Program-made: the position numbers and the translations under genes | Source of the DNA: Chersky-840 sp963811775 | GTDB lineage: Bacteria > Actinomycetota > Acidimicrobiia > Acidimicrobiales > UBA8190 | Reading direction: 5' to 3' | DNA length: 64,000 nucleotides | Assembly: GCA_963811775.1 (NCBI GenBank) | Contig: CAWESO010000009.1 | Location: 62,001-126,000, forward strand | The notes under the pieces: model-generated | The model's database searches: none | Seen by the model: only the letters and a program-made list of their open reading frames with translations | What the model was told of the DNA's origin: nothing | Shown here: one piece after another, positions 50,581-58,921 of the stretch | Position numbering within the stretch: position 1 is the stretch's first letter | Layout: every line of letters begins with the position of its first letter

Positions 50581-51849
50581 GTGATCATCCCGAACACGCT
50601 TGGGGTCGACGACATCGATCTGTCGAACTTCGACTTCTGGGAGAAGCCGTGGTCGGTGCGCGAGGAGGCGTTCGCCACGCTGCGGGCGAAGCGGCCCATC
50701 GCCTTCTTCGAGGACCCGGTGCTCGAGGTGGAGACGATCGTCCCCATCCCGCCGGGCCCGGGCTACTACGCCATCACGCGCCACGCCGATGTGGTCGAGA
50801 TCAGCCGCCACCCCGAGCTCTTCTGCTCGGGGCAGTCGGGCAGCACCATCCTCGACATGCCCCCCGAGCTCCTCGAGTTCTTCGGGTCCATGATCAACAT
50901 GGACGACCCCCGCCACGCCCGCCTGCGGCGCATCGTGTCGGTCGCGTTCAACCCCCGCATGGTGCGTGCCATCGAGGACAACATCGAGCAGGTCGCCGAC
51001 GACCTCATCGCCACGGTGCGGGCCAAGGGCGAGTGCGACTTCGTCACGGAGGTGGCCGCCCGGCTCCCGCTCAAGATCATCTGCGACATGATGGGCGTGG
51101 CCGAAAGCGACTACGACACCGTCTTCAGCCGCTCCAACATCATTTTGTCCTTCGGCGACACCGAGTACGTCCCCGAGGGCGAGGACCCCGTCCTGGCCTT
51201 CATGAACGCCGGCAACGACCTGGCCGAGCTCATGCGGGGGCTGGCCGCGCACCGCCTCGAGCACCCCACCGACGACCTCACCTCCGCGCTCGTGAACGGC
51301 AACGTCGACGGGGAGTCGCTCACCGACGCCGAGCTGGCCTCGTTCTTCATCTTGTTGGTGGTGGCGGGCAACGAGACCACGCGCAACGCCATCAGCCACG
51401 GCCTGTGGGCCTTCACCGAGCACCCCGACCAGCGCGCGGCGTGGGCGGCGGACTTCGAGACCGTGGCCCCGACCGCCGTCGACGAGATCGTCCGGTGGGC
51501 CTCACCGGTCATCTTCATGCGCCGCACCACCACCGCGCCCACGACCCTGTCGGGGCACGAGTTCGGAGCAGGCGAGAAGGTCATCATGTTCTACAACTCG
51601 GCCAACCGCGACGAGGACGTCTTCGAGGACCCCGGGCGCTTCGACGTCCTGCGCCACCCCAACCCCCACCTCGGCTTCGGGGCCCCAGGGCCGCACTTCT
51701 GCCTGGGCGCGCACCTGGCCCGGCGCGAGATCACCGTCATGTTCCGCGAGCTCTTCCGCCACCTTCCCGACATCCGGGCCACGGCCGAGCCCGACCGGTT
51801 GCGGTCGAACTTCATCAACGGCATCAAGCACCTCCCCTGCGCCTTCTGA
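50581..51849 (+). CDS. Cytochrome P450, CYP125-like
   Basis: The 422-residue P450 has the I-helix VVAGNETTRNAISHGLWAF, the K-helix ExxR in DEIVRWASPVIFMRR, and heme-binding FGAPGPHFCLGAHLARRE with Cys374. Overall it resembles CYP125/CYP142 steroid C26(27) monooxygenases, including SANRDEDVFEDPGRFDV and the end RLRSNFINGIKHLPC. CYP125 starts sterol side-chain oxidation. GTG 50581 is the start. No ferredoxin gene is adjacent. It precedes the flavin-barrel and SDR genes on the same strand. Confidence 0.87.
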   Translation: MIIPNTLGVDDIDLSNFDFWEKPWSVREEAFATLRAKRPIAFFEDPVLEVETIVPIPPGPGYYAITRHADVVEISRHPELFCSGQSGSTILDMPPELLEFFGSMINMDDPRHARLRRIVSVAFNPRMVRAIEDNIEQVADDLIATVRAKGECDFVTEVAARLPLKIICDMMGVAESDYDTVFSRSNIILSFGDTEYVPEGEDPVLAFMNAGNDLAELMRGLAAHRLEHPTDDLTSALVNGNVDGESLTDAELASFFILLVVAGNETTRNAISHGLWAFTEHPDQRAAWAADFETVAPTAVDEIVRWASPVIFMRRTTTAPTTLSGHEFGAGEKVIMFYNSANRDEDVFEDPGRFDVLRHPNPHLGFGAPGPHFCLGAHLARREITVMFRELFRHLPDIRATAEPDRLRSNFINGIKHLPCAF

Positions 51850-51955
51850 GCCCTTGGGGGCGCTGACGGCATCGGGGCCCGCGCCGACCCGACGCCCCGG
51901 GAGGGCGAGCGCGGAGGCCACGACCTGCCCGGCGCCTGCCCGGTACGCTCACCCC

Positions 51956-52459
51956 ATGAGCGACGCACCGGCACAGATGGGCCACGGGATCAACCAGCGG
52001 GCCCAGATCAAGATGACGCCGGAGGAGATCGACGGCTTCCTGGCCGAGCGGCGCCCGGTCACGTTGTGCTCGATGAACCACGACGGCTCCATCCACGCCG
52101 TGGCCATGTGGTACGGGTTCCTCGACGGGATGCTCGCCTTCGAGACCAAAGCCAAGTCCCAGAAGGCCCAGAACCTGGGGCGCAGCCCCCGCATGACGTG
52201 CATGGCCGAGGACGGCGAGTACTACGAGGAGCTGCGCGGCGTCGAGCTCGTCGGCACGGCCGAGTTCATCGACGACCCCGAGCGCATGTTCGAGCTCGGC
52301 GTCAACCTCTTCGAGCGCTACTACGGCACCTACACCGAGGAGCTGCGCCCCTTCGTCGAGACCATGCTCCACAAGCGCGTGGTCATCGCCCTACGCGTGG
52401 AGCGCACCGTGTCGTGGGACCACCGCAAGCTCGGGCTCCCCTCGACGCGCCCGGCCTGA
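51956..52459 (+). CDS. Pyridoxamine-5'-phosphate-oxidase-like split beta-barrel (FMN/F420) protein
   Basis: The 167-residue protein has a PNPOx/F420-binding split-barrel fold: MTPEEIDGFLAERRPVTLCS, DGSIHAVAMWYGFLDGMLAF, ETKAKSQKAQNL and the C-terminal RVERTVSWDHRKL. In actinobacteria such proteins bind FMN or F420 and reduce quinones or other substrates. The start is ATG 51956. It lies 107 bp after the P450 gene. Confidence 0.82.
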   Translation: MSDAPAQMGHGINQRAQIKMTPEEIDGFLAERRPVTLCSMNHDGSIHAVAMWYGFLDGMLAFETKAKSQKAQNLGRSPRMTCMAEDGEYYEELRGVELVGTAEFIDDPERMFELGVNLFERYYGTYTEELRPFVETMLHKRVVIALRVERTVSWDHRKLGLPSTRPA

Positions 52460-52533
52460 CGCGGCCCGGCCCGTCGGCTCGGTCCCGCTCCGCCCGGGCC
52501 CCGGCGGGCCGCTCGGCCCACCCCCATTCTCAC

Positions 52534-52547
52534 TGGAACACGTTTCA
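52534..52547 (+). promoter_or_regulatory. KstR-type operator (TnnAACnnGTTnnA)
   Basis: TGGAACACGTTTCA fits the 14-bp KstR consensus TnnAACnnGTTnnA exactly and is near-palindromic. It lies 34 bp before the SDR start at 52581, where it would overlap a promoter. KstR is the TetR repressor of sterol catabolism in mycobacteria and rhodococci; no kstR gene is in this window. Confidence 0.6.
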
Positions 52548-52580
52548 CTTCTGCAGAGGCCTCGGCTAGGGTCGGCGCCG

Positions 52581-53358
52581 ATGATCCTCGACCGTTTCCG
52601 TCTCACCGACCGGGTCGCCATCGTCACCGGAGCCGGGCGGGGCATCGGCGCCGGCACCGCCATCGCCCTGGCCGAAGCCGGCGCGGACGTGGTGATCGCG
52701 GCCCGCACCGAAGAGCAGCTCAACGAGGTGGCCACGAAGGTCGAGGCCGCCGGGCGCAAGGCCCTCGTGGTCCCGGCCGACCTCAACGACCTCGACGTGA
52801 TGGCCCAGCTCGTGGACAAGGCCACCGAGGCCTTCGGACGCCTCGACATCATCGTCAACAACCACGGCGGGTGGATGCCGCGGCCGCTGCTCGACGTGTC
52901 GCCCGGGCATCTCGAGCGCGCCTTCCGCTACAACGTGAGCAGCGCGCACGCGCTGGTGCGCGCCGCGGTGCCCGCCATGCTGCGAGGGGACGGCGGCGCG
53001 GTGGTCAACATCTCGTCCATGGCGGGACGGGTCGCCCCGCCGCGGGTTCTCGGCCTACGGCACGGCCAAGGCGGCGCTGTCGCACTACACCCGCCTGGCC
53101 GCGGCGGAGCTCGCCCCCCGCATCCGCGTCAACGCCATCGCGGTGGGCACCATCGCCACCTCGGCCGTCGACATGGTGGTGCAGGACGCGGCCATGCTGG
53201 CGGTGATCGAGGAGACCTCCCTCGTGCACCGCATCGGGCAACCCGAGGACATCGCGGCCTGCGTGGTCTACCTGGCCTCGCCGGCGGGAGACTTCGTCAC
53301 GGGCAAGGTCTTCGAGATCGACGGCGGCGCCGAGCGCCCCCAGGTCGACCTCGGCTGA
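52581..53358 (+). pseudogene. Short-chain dehydrogenase (SDR), frameshifted
   Basis: From ATG 52581 the frame reads RVAIVTGAGRGIGAGTAIAL, VVIAARTEEQL, VDKATEAFGRLDIIVNNHGG and VVNISSMAGRVAP. It then loses similarity near 53040, while the next frame continues with FSAYGTAKAALSHYTRLAAA (catalytic Tyr/Lys), RVNAIAVGTIATSAVDMV and VTGKVFEIDGGAERPQ to 53358. One surplus base around CCCCGCCGCGGG (53035-53046) explains it. The unshifted protein would be about 258 residues. The KstR-type site upstream suggests a steroid-pathway hydroxyacyl-CoA or hydroxysteroid dehydrogenase. Confidence 0.78.
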
Positions 53359-53403
53359 ACCGGGGCCGCCGGCGCGCGCCGCGGCTGTCGAGAAGGGGTT
53401 CTG

Positions 53404-54471
53404 ATGACGTACCGGGTCGTGCTGTGGGGGACGGGCAACGTCGGCCGTCACGCGCTGGCGGGCATCGACGCCCGTCCCGACCTCGAGCTCGTGGGGGTGT
53501 GGGTCTCGAACCCCGACAAGGTCGGGCGCGACGCCGGGGACCTGGCCGGGCTGGGCCGCACCCTGGGCGTGGCCGCCACCGACGACGCCGAGGCCCTGTT
53601 CGCCCTGCGCCCCGACTGCGTCGTGCACACGGCCATGGCCGACCACCGCCTCCCCGAGGCCCTCGCCGACCTCGAGAAGATCCTGCGGGCGGGGATCAAC
53701 GTGGTGTCGAGCGGCCCGGTGTTCCTGCAGTACCCCGAGGGCGTCGTCCCCGACGCCATGACCCGGCCGCTGCGCGACGCCGCGGCCGGTGCGGGCGTGT
53801 CGCTGTGGGTCAACGGCATCGACCCCGGCTTCGCCAACGACTGGCTCCCCCTGGTCATCACCGGCATCAGCGAACGCATCGAAGAGGTCCGGTGCCTCGA
53901 GATCCTCAACTACGCCACCTACGACCAGCCCATGGTCATGTTCGACATCATGGGATTCGGCCGCCAGCTCGACGACATCCCCATGCTGCTGCTCCCCGGC
54001 GTGCTCACCATGGCGTGGGGCAGCGTGGTGCGCCAGATCGCGGCGGGGCTCGACGTCGAGCTCGACGCGGTCGAGGAGACCTACGAACGACTCCCCGCCC
54101 CGCGCCAGATCGCCATCTCGTCGGGGACGATCGAGAAGGGCACCGCCGCCGCGCTGCGCTTCGAGGTGCGGGGCATGCGCGCCGGGCGCCCGGTCATCGT
54201 GCTCGAGCACGTCACGCGCCTCGCCGACGACCTCGGGCCCGACTGGCCCCAGCCCGCCGGCCAGGGCGGCTACCGCGTGGTGGTGAAGGGCGAGCCCACC
54301 TACACCGTCGACCTCCAGCTCATGGGCACCGACGGGGACCACAACACCGGCGGCCTCAAGGCCACGGCCATGCGCCTCGTGAACGCCGTGCCGGCCGTCG
54401 TCGACGCACCGGCCGGGCTGCTCACCGCCCTCGACCTGCCTCTTGTCACCGGACGGGGCCTTGTCGTCTGA
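53404..54471 (+). CDS. DapB-like NAD(P)-binding oxidoreductase (amine dehydrogenase-like)
   Basis: The 355-residue protein has the N-terminal Rossmann motif YRVVLWGTGNVGRHALAGID and a segment INVVSSGPVFLQYPEGV typical of dihydrodipicolinate-reductase-like or 2,4-diaminopentanoate dehydrogenase-like proteins. Mycobacterial homologs are common and mostly uncharacterised. The substrate is unknown. The start is ATG 53404, with AAGGGG upstream. It follows the SDR gene by 45 bp, so it may share the KstR-controlled transcript. Confidence 0.82.
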   Translation: MTYRVVLWGTGNVGRHALAGIDARPDLELVGVWVSNPDKVGRDAGDLAGLGRTLGVAATDDAEALFALRPDCVVHTAMADHRLPEALADLEKILRAGINVVSSGPVFLQYPEGVVPDAMTRPLRDAAAGAGVSLWVNGIDPGFANDWLPLVITGISERIEEVRCLEILNYATYDQPMVMFDIMGFGRQLDDIPMLLLPGVLTMAWGSVVRQIAAGLDVELDAVEETYERLPAPRQIAISSGTIEKGTAAALRFEVRGMRAGRPVIVLEHVTRLADDLGPDWPQPAGQGGYRVVVKGEPTYTVDLQLMGTDGDHNTGGLKATAMRLVNAVPAVVDAPAGLLTALDLPLVTGRGLVV

Positions 54472-54538
54472 CCTCCGGGTCTGATCCAGTGGCCGCCGCG
54501 TGGCCGGGGCGTGTGTGGCCGGCCGCGTGTGGGGACGA

Positions 54539-54886
54539 TCAGGGCAGCGACTCGATGATGCGCACGAGCTCGTCACGCCGGTAGCCGTTCCTCGCCGCGA
54601 ACCGCAGGAGGTCGCGCGACCGGATGACCACCGCCCCGTGCTCGGGTGCCCGTTGGGTCACGGTCACCCCCCGCCCGCGTCGGAATTCGAGCAGCCCCTC
54701 GTCGCGCAGGATCCGCAAGGCCCGCAGCACCGTGTTGGAGTTGACCTCGAGCACCGCCGCCAGGTCCTTGGCCGGGGGCATCCGCTCGCCCGAACCGCAC
54801 TCGCCGTCCGCGATGGCACGGCGGATCTCGGCCGCCACCTGCTCGTGCAGGGGCATCGGGTCCAGGGGGTCGACATGTAGAGGCAT
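54539..54886 (-). CDS. GntR-family transcriptional regulator (YtrA-type)
   Basis: The 115-residue protein is a winged helix-turn-helix regulator of the short YtrA class: LHEQVAAEIRRAIADGECGS, then GERMPPAKDLAAVLEVNSNT followed by VLRALRILRDEGLLE and a RRGRGVTV wing. A short tail follows instead of a large ligand domain. It is divergent from the propeller-like gene, and a TGCTA-N7-TAGCA palindrome lies immediately upstream of its ATG. The A+T-rich stretch gives a TATTAT box about ten bases before the ATG, consistent with leaderless transcription and autoregulation. Confidence 0.85.
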   Translation of the reverse strand: MPLHVDPLDPMPLHEQVAAEIRRAIADGECGSGERMPPAKDLAAVLEVNSNTVLRALRILRDEGLLEFRRGRGVTVTQRAPEHGAVVIRSRDLLRFAARNGYRRDELVRIIESLP

Positions 54887-54889
54887 TAG

Positions 54890-54908
54890 GTGCTACTAAT
54901 AATAGCAC
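54890..54908. promoter_or_regulatory. GntR autoregulatory operator/promoter
   Basis: GTGCTA and TAGCAC are perfect 6-bp arms separated by 7 bases (CTAATAA) in an A+T-rich island within 70% G+C DNA. It sits at the divergent promoter of the GntR and propeller-like genes. It is the expected kind of site for a YtrA-type repressor. Confidence 0.6.
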
Positions 54909-54935
54909 TATTCGATTCAATGGGGGATGGCCCCG

Positions 54936-55037
54936 ATGATCACGACCGACGACCTGGCGCCATCGGATCGACGCCAGGCCCAGGCCCTCATCGAAGAGGC
55001 GCGCCGCAACCACGGCGCCGCCGCCGGCGGGCGATGA
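54936..55037 (+). CDS. Short 33-aa frame, probably the N-terminus of the propeller-like gene
   Basis: ATG 54936 encodes MITTDDLAPSDRRQAQALIE then EARRNHGAAAGGR and stops. In the next frame the DNA reads RRRRRRAMTMIAAIVVALVA. The charged head plus arginine cluster plus helix looks like one membrane-anchored protein split by a one-base deletion at about 55012-55030, a GCC/GGC-rich run. As a separate peptide it has no recognisable function. Confidence 0.4.
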   Translation: MITTDDLAPSDRRQAQALIEEARRNHGAAAGGR

Positions 55038-55432
55038 CGATGATCGCCGCGATCGTGGTGGCGCTCGTGGCCATCGGCCTGGTCACCGACCGGCTGGCCA
55101 CGGGACATCCGACCTCGCCGGCCCGGGCCCGGTCCTCGGCCGCCGCCGTCCCCGCCGGTCTCCCCGACACGCTCGTGGGAGTGACGTCGTCCGACGCGCT
55201 CGTCGTGGCCTCGACGCGGACGGGCCACGTCATCCGCATGCTGGCGTCCGACGTCACGCTGCAAGCTCCCGGGCTTCCCGACGTGTCGGTGACCCCCGAT
55301 GGCACGGTGTTCTTCGACAGCGCGGGACTCTCGAGCTTCGACACCGGAGCCTGGGGTGGTGGTGACCAGATCTTCGCGGTGCCGATCACCGGCGGGCCCG
55401 TCACCCACGTGGCGGCGGGCTTCGACCCCTAG
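55034..55432 (+). CDS. Membrane-anchored beta-propeller-like protein, N-terminal part (interrupted by TAG)
   Basis: ATG 55034 gives a signal/anchor helix (MIAAIVVALVAIGLVTDRLA) and then propeller-like strands: DTLVGVTSSDALVVASTRTG, LPDVSVTPDGTVFF and QIFAVPITGGPVTHVAAGFD. The frame ends at TAG 55430, exactly where a TolB/PD40-like blade should continue into SPDGDRLAF. The next codons carry on in the same frame, so this and the following segment appear to be one gene with an internal amber codon. Confidence 0.55.
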   Translation: MTMIAAIVVALVAIGLVTDRLATGHPTSPARARSSAAAVPAGLPDTLVGVTSSDALVVASTRTGHVIRMLASDVTLQAPGLPDVSVTPDGTVFFDSAGLSSFDTGAWGGGDQIFAVPITGGPVTHVAAGFDP

Positions 55433-56143
55433 GTGAGCCCCGATGGCGACCGGCTCGCCTTCGTCTCGACCGACCCCGTCGGCGAGGCTCCCTATCTGGT
55501 CGCCGGCGTGGGCCTGTCCGTCGCCGACCTGCGGGGCAGCACCGTCACCGACGTCCACACCCTCGAGCCCGGTCCCCGCCAGCTCGACGAGGGGCTCAGC
55601 GACCTGTCGTGGTCCCCCGACGGGCACGCGCTGTCGTTCTCGCTCCTCGACGGGACGAGCGACCTCACCACCTTCTGGACCGTGGCGCTCGACCCCGCTC
55701 CGGTCACGCTGGCGTCGGCACACGAGATCCCCATGGTCCAACCGGGCGTCACGTGGAACGGCTACCTGGGCCACCTCCAGCACGGCCAGGCCGTAGGCCT
55801 GGGCGTGCGCCGCCACGCGGACGGGCGCGTCGACGTCGTCATGCTGAACCCCGTGACCGGTCGCATCCTCGCCACCTTGTTCGGTGCGCCGGGGGCGATC
55901 TGCGTCCCACCCACGGCGTCGACGCCCGGTTCGAGGGAGTGCGTGGCGGATTTCGTCAACCCCGTGATCGGTGACACGTCGGGCCGCGACGTCCTTCTGT
56001 CCGGCGTGATCCCGATCGTCGACGGTGTCCCGACTACCTCGGGGGCGGCCGATGCGTACCGGTGGAGCGTGGGAGAACGCCACGCCGTCCGCCTCACGCC
56101 ACAGGTGCTCCAAGCCGCCTGGGGGCCGACGGCGTCATCGTGA
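55433..56143 (+). CDS. Beta-propeller-like protein, C-terminal part after in-frame TAG
   Basis: The 236-residue segment begins at GTG 55433, directly after TAG 55430, in the same frame as the part above. It holds PD40/WD40-type motifs: VSPDGDRLAFVST, LSWSPDGHALSFSLLDG and later NGYLGHLQHGQAVGLGV with cysteines in GAICVPPTASTPGSRECV. Restart translation at GTG 55433 could in principle make it as a separate protein, but no Shine-Dalgarno is seen. A nonsense mutation or sequence error is the simplest reading. Confidence 0.55.
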   Translation: MSPDGDRLAFVSTDPVGEAPYLVAGVGLSVADLRGSTVTDVHTLEPGPRQLDEGLSDLSWSPDGHALSFSLLDGTSDLTTFWTVALDPAPVTLASAHEIPMVQPGVTWNGYLGHLQHGQAVGLGVRRHADGRVDVVMLNPVTGRILATLFGAPGAICVPPTASTPGSRECVADFVNPVIGDTSGRDVLLSGVIPIVDGVPTTSGAADAYRWSVGERHAVRLTPQVLQAAWGPTASS

Positions 56144-56169
56144 CCCCCGCGTTCTGACCCGCCGGAACG

Positions 56170-57633
56170 TCAGGCGACGGCCCGATCGGCCGCGCCCGAC
56201 GCGGCCCGCCGGCGTCCCAGGCGCCAGAACTGCACCAGGCCGAGGGTGATCATGACCGGCACCACGGCCAGGGCGGGGCGGTAGCCGACGGCGTCACGGC
56301 CTCCGTGGCCCACGGCCGTGAGCACCCATCCGATGATGAGGTCGCTGGCCACGGCGCAGGCGAACCCGCCGATGTTCACGACACCGGTGGCGGCGCCGCC
56401 GCGCTCGGGCGGGTTGGCCTCGCGCGCCAGGTCGAAGGCGATGACCGACGTGGCCCCGCCCGCGCCCGTGACAATGGCCAGCACGACCACGACGGCGACG
56501 GGGACCCGCCCCCCTCCCCAGCTCAGCACGGCCATCCACACCGTCAGCAGCACCAGCGCACTGGCCTTGACCGCCCCGGAGCGCGCCCGCGGCGCCCGCA
56601 CGATCAACATCCCCACGAACGGGGCGCTCACCACCGAGCTCAGCACCACCAGTCCCAGCGTGAAGCTCGCGCTCTGCCCCGAGTAGTGCTGGGCGCGCAC
56701 GAGGAAGGGGTAGCCCCACAGCGCCGTGAACACGACGAAGGGCCCCGTGAGGGCGAAGTGGGCCCACATCCCCTGCCACGTGCCCGGGCTGCGCATGGCG
56801 TGACGGACGGCGCGGGTCATGCTGGGCCGCTCGCGTAGCGGCAGGCGGGCCGAGGTGTCGGGCCTGTCCCGCACGAACGCGGCGATGACCACCGCCACGC
56901 CGGCGGTGACGGCCGCGGAGCCCGTGAAGGTGGCCACCCACCCCAGGTGCGAGAGGCTGAGGCGCAACGGCTCGGTCGACACCAGCTGGCCCACGCCACC
57001 GGTGAGCGAGGTGAGGGCGGTGAGCAGCCCGTAGCGCGAGGCCGGGAACCAGTTCTGCACCAGGCGCAGCACGTTCAGGAACGTGAGGCCGTCGCCGATG
57101 CCGACCAGGGCACGCCCGGTGAGCGCGGTGGCGACGTTGGTGCCCCACCCGAACAACGCCTCCCCCGCGGCCAGGAACACGAGGGCCGCGGTGAGCATGC
57201 GCCGGGGACCGAAGCGGTCGGCCATGGCGCCGGTGGGGATCTGCAGGCCCGCGTACACCGCCAGCTGCACGGCCACAAAGGTCGCCAGCACCGACGGGCC
57301 GGTGTGGAAGCGCCGCTCGGCCTCGAGCGAGGCCACCCCCAGGCTGGTGCGGTGGAAGACGGCGACGAAGTACGCGCTCACGGCCAGGCCCCACGCCGCC
57401 CACGACCCCCCGACGCCGCGCCCACCCCGGCGCACCGCCCGGCCGCCCCGGTCCGAGGTGTCCGGAGCCGAGGTGTCCGGAGCCGCAGTGTCCGGAAATG
57501 GAGGCGGGATCGTCCCGGCCGTGGTGCCGGAGGCGGGCACCGCGGGCGTACCGGTGGGAGTGCCGCCGGTGGTCGGGCCCGACGGCGGGTCGGGCTCGCC
57601 CGGCGCCGTCGGTGTCCTCCCACGGCTCGGCAT
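56170..57633 (-). CDS. Major facilitator superfamily (MFS) transporter
   Basis: Counted from ATG 57633 the protein has 487 residues. It has a Pro/Thr/Ser-rich cytoplasmic head of about 75 residues (with repeated APDTS), then twelve helices. The MFS signature loop is TGAMADRFGPRRMLTAALVF, with the second-half equivalent less clear. GLTFLNVLRLVQNWFPASRYG and AGGATSVIAFDLAREANPPE (loop 10/11) match the nitrate/sugar-phosphate-like or aromatic-acid antiporter branches. Substrate unknown. It diverges from the paralogous barrel gene at 57791. Confidence 0.85.
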   Translation of the reverse strand: MPSRGRTPTAPGEPDPPSGPTTGGTPTGTPAVPASGTTAGTIPPPFPDTAAPDTSAPDTSDRGGRAVRRGGRGVGGSWAAWGLAVSAYFVAVFHRTSLGVASLEAERRFHTGPSVLATFVAVQLAVYAGLQIPTGAMADRFGPRRMLTAALVFLAAGEALFGWGTNVATALTGRALVGIGDGLTFLNVLRLVQNWFPASRYGLLTALTSLTGGVGQLVSTEPLRLSLSHLGWVATFTGSAAVTAGVAVVIAAFVRDRPDTSARLPLRERPSMTRAVRHAMRSPGTWQGMWAHFALTGPFVVFTALWGYPFLVRAQHYSGQSASFTLGLVVLSSVVSAPFVGMLIVRAPRARSGAVKASALVLLTVWMAVLSWGGGRVPVAVVVVLAIVTGAGGATSVIAFDLAREANPPERGGAATGVVNIGGFACAVASDLIIGWVLTAVGHGGRDAVGYRPALAVVPVMITLGLVQFWRLGRRRAASGAADRAVA

Positions 57634-57790
57634 CCCCCGATTGTGACCGACCGGCACCCGCGACCCCGCCGGGTCGGCGCCGCGGTCGGGTGACGTCCCC
57701 GACCGGCGGGCTACGTTGATTGGCCTCGCCCGGCCCGGCGCGGCGGCGTCGACGCATCGGGGGCGACTCGACCAGGGGGAAGCCGACCAC

Positions 57791-58921
57791 ATGCCCGTGC
57801 CGCTCGACGAGTATCCCGTGCACCAGGTCCCGCTCTCGATGCGGCACGTGGCGACGAGCGACCGCAACGCCTATGACCGCTGCTACTTCAACGCGCACGA
57901 CCGGACGGGCGAGGTGTTCCTGGTCACCGGCATGGGCGTCTACCCCAACCTCGGGGTCATCGACGCCTACGCCACGGTGCGGCGCGGGGACGAGCAGTAC
58001 ACGGTGCGCACCTCCGACGCCCTCGGCGACGACCGCATGGCGCAGCGCGTCGGCCTCTACCGGATCGAGGTGCTCGAGCCGCTCGAGCGGGTGCGGGTGG
58101 TGTGCGAGGGCGGCGCCCACGGCGTCGCCTTCGACCTCACCTGGACCGGGTCCTTCCCCGTCGTCGAGGAGCCCGCGCACGTGATGCGCCAGGCCGGGCG
58201 CGTCATCCTCGACGCCTCGCGCTTCGCGCAGGTGGGAACGTGGTCCGGTGTCCTGGCGGTGGGCGGTGACGAGCTGGTCGTGAGCGACGACCGCTGGGTC
58301 GGCACCCGCGACCGGTCGTGGGGCATCCGCCCCGTCGGAGAGCCCGAGTCACCCGGGCGCGCCGCCTCGGAGCCAGACGACGGGTTCGGGTTCTGGTGGA
58401 CCTACGTGCCCTTGCGCTTCGACGACTACGCCATCGTCGTGATCGCCCAGGAGGACGGCGCCGGCACCCGCACGTTGAACGAGGCGGTCCGGGTCTACCC
58501 CGCCGCCTCGGGGCGCCCGCCCGAGCAACTGGGATGGCCCGAGGTGGAGGTGCGGTACCGCGCCGGCACGCGCCACCCCGAGACGGCCGTGCTGCACATG
58601 CGCAGCCGCTCGGGCACGTCGCTCGACCTCGAGATCGAGACCCTGGGGTTCGTGGGCCTCAACTGCGGGCCGGGATACGGCGGCGACCCCGACTGGTCAC
58701 ACGGGCAGTGGCGGGGACGGGACTGGACCGAGGGTGTGGTCGTCGACATGCGGGACCCCGCCATCACGGGACGCATCCCCTTCGGGGTGGTCGACCACGT
58801 GGCCCGGGCCACGTGCGACGGGGCCGAGGGATGGGGGATGTTCGAGCACGGCACCTTCGGTCGCCACGAGCCGTCGGGCTTCACCGGTTGGGAGTCGGTG
58901 GCCCCGGGGGTGTCGCGGTGA
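57791..58921 (+). CDS. Uncharacterised beta-barrel-like protein, paralog A
   Basis: The 376-residue protein has alternating strands with VFLVTGMGVYPNLGVIDAYA near residue 45-65, ERVRVVCEGGAHGVAFDLTW and the core DDRWVGTRDRSWGIRPV. This core is shared with the protein at 60109 (TWVSTRDHSWGVR), so they are paralogs. The general layout resembles AttH/CrtC-like two-lipocalin proteins, which include hydratases and Diels-Alderases; this is a fold-level guess. ATG 57791 follows GGGGGAAG. The stop overlaps the next start (GTGA), so it is coupled to the kinase-like gene. Confidence 0.6.
   Translation: MPVPLDEYPVHQVPLSMRHVATSDRNAYDRCYFNAHDRTGEVFLVTGMGVYPNLGVIDAYATVRRGDEQYTVRTSDALGDDRMAQRVGLYRIEVLEPLERVRVVCEGGAHGVAFDLTWTGSFPVVEEPAHVMRQAGRVILDASRFAQVGTWSGVLAVGGDELVVSDDRWVGTRDRSWGIRPVGEPESPGRAASEPDDGFGFWWTYVPLRFDDYAIVVIAQEDGAGTRTLNEAVRVYPAASGRPPEQLGWPEVEVRYRAGTRHPETAVLHMRSRSGTSLDLEIETLGFVGLNCGPGYGGDPDWSHGQWRGRDWTEGVVVDMRDPAITGRIPFGVVDHVARATCDGAEGWGMFEHGTFGRHEPSGFTGWESVAPGVSR

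Noticed and set aside
52461..52512. GCGGCCCG...CGGGCCGC as a terminator after the flavin-barrel gene
   Set aside because: Eight-bp arms with a 36-nt loop are expected by chance in such G/C-rich sequence.
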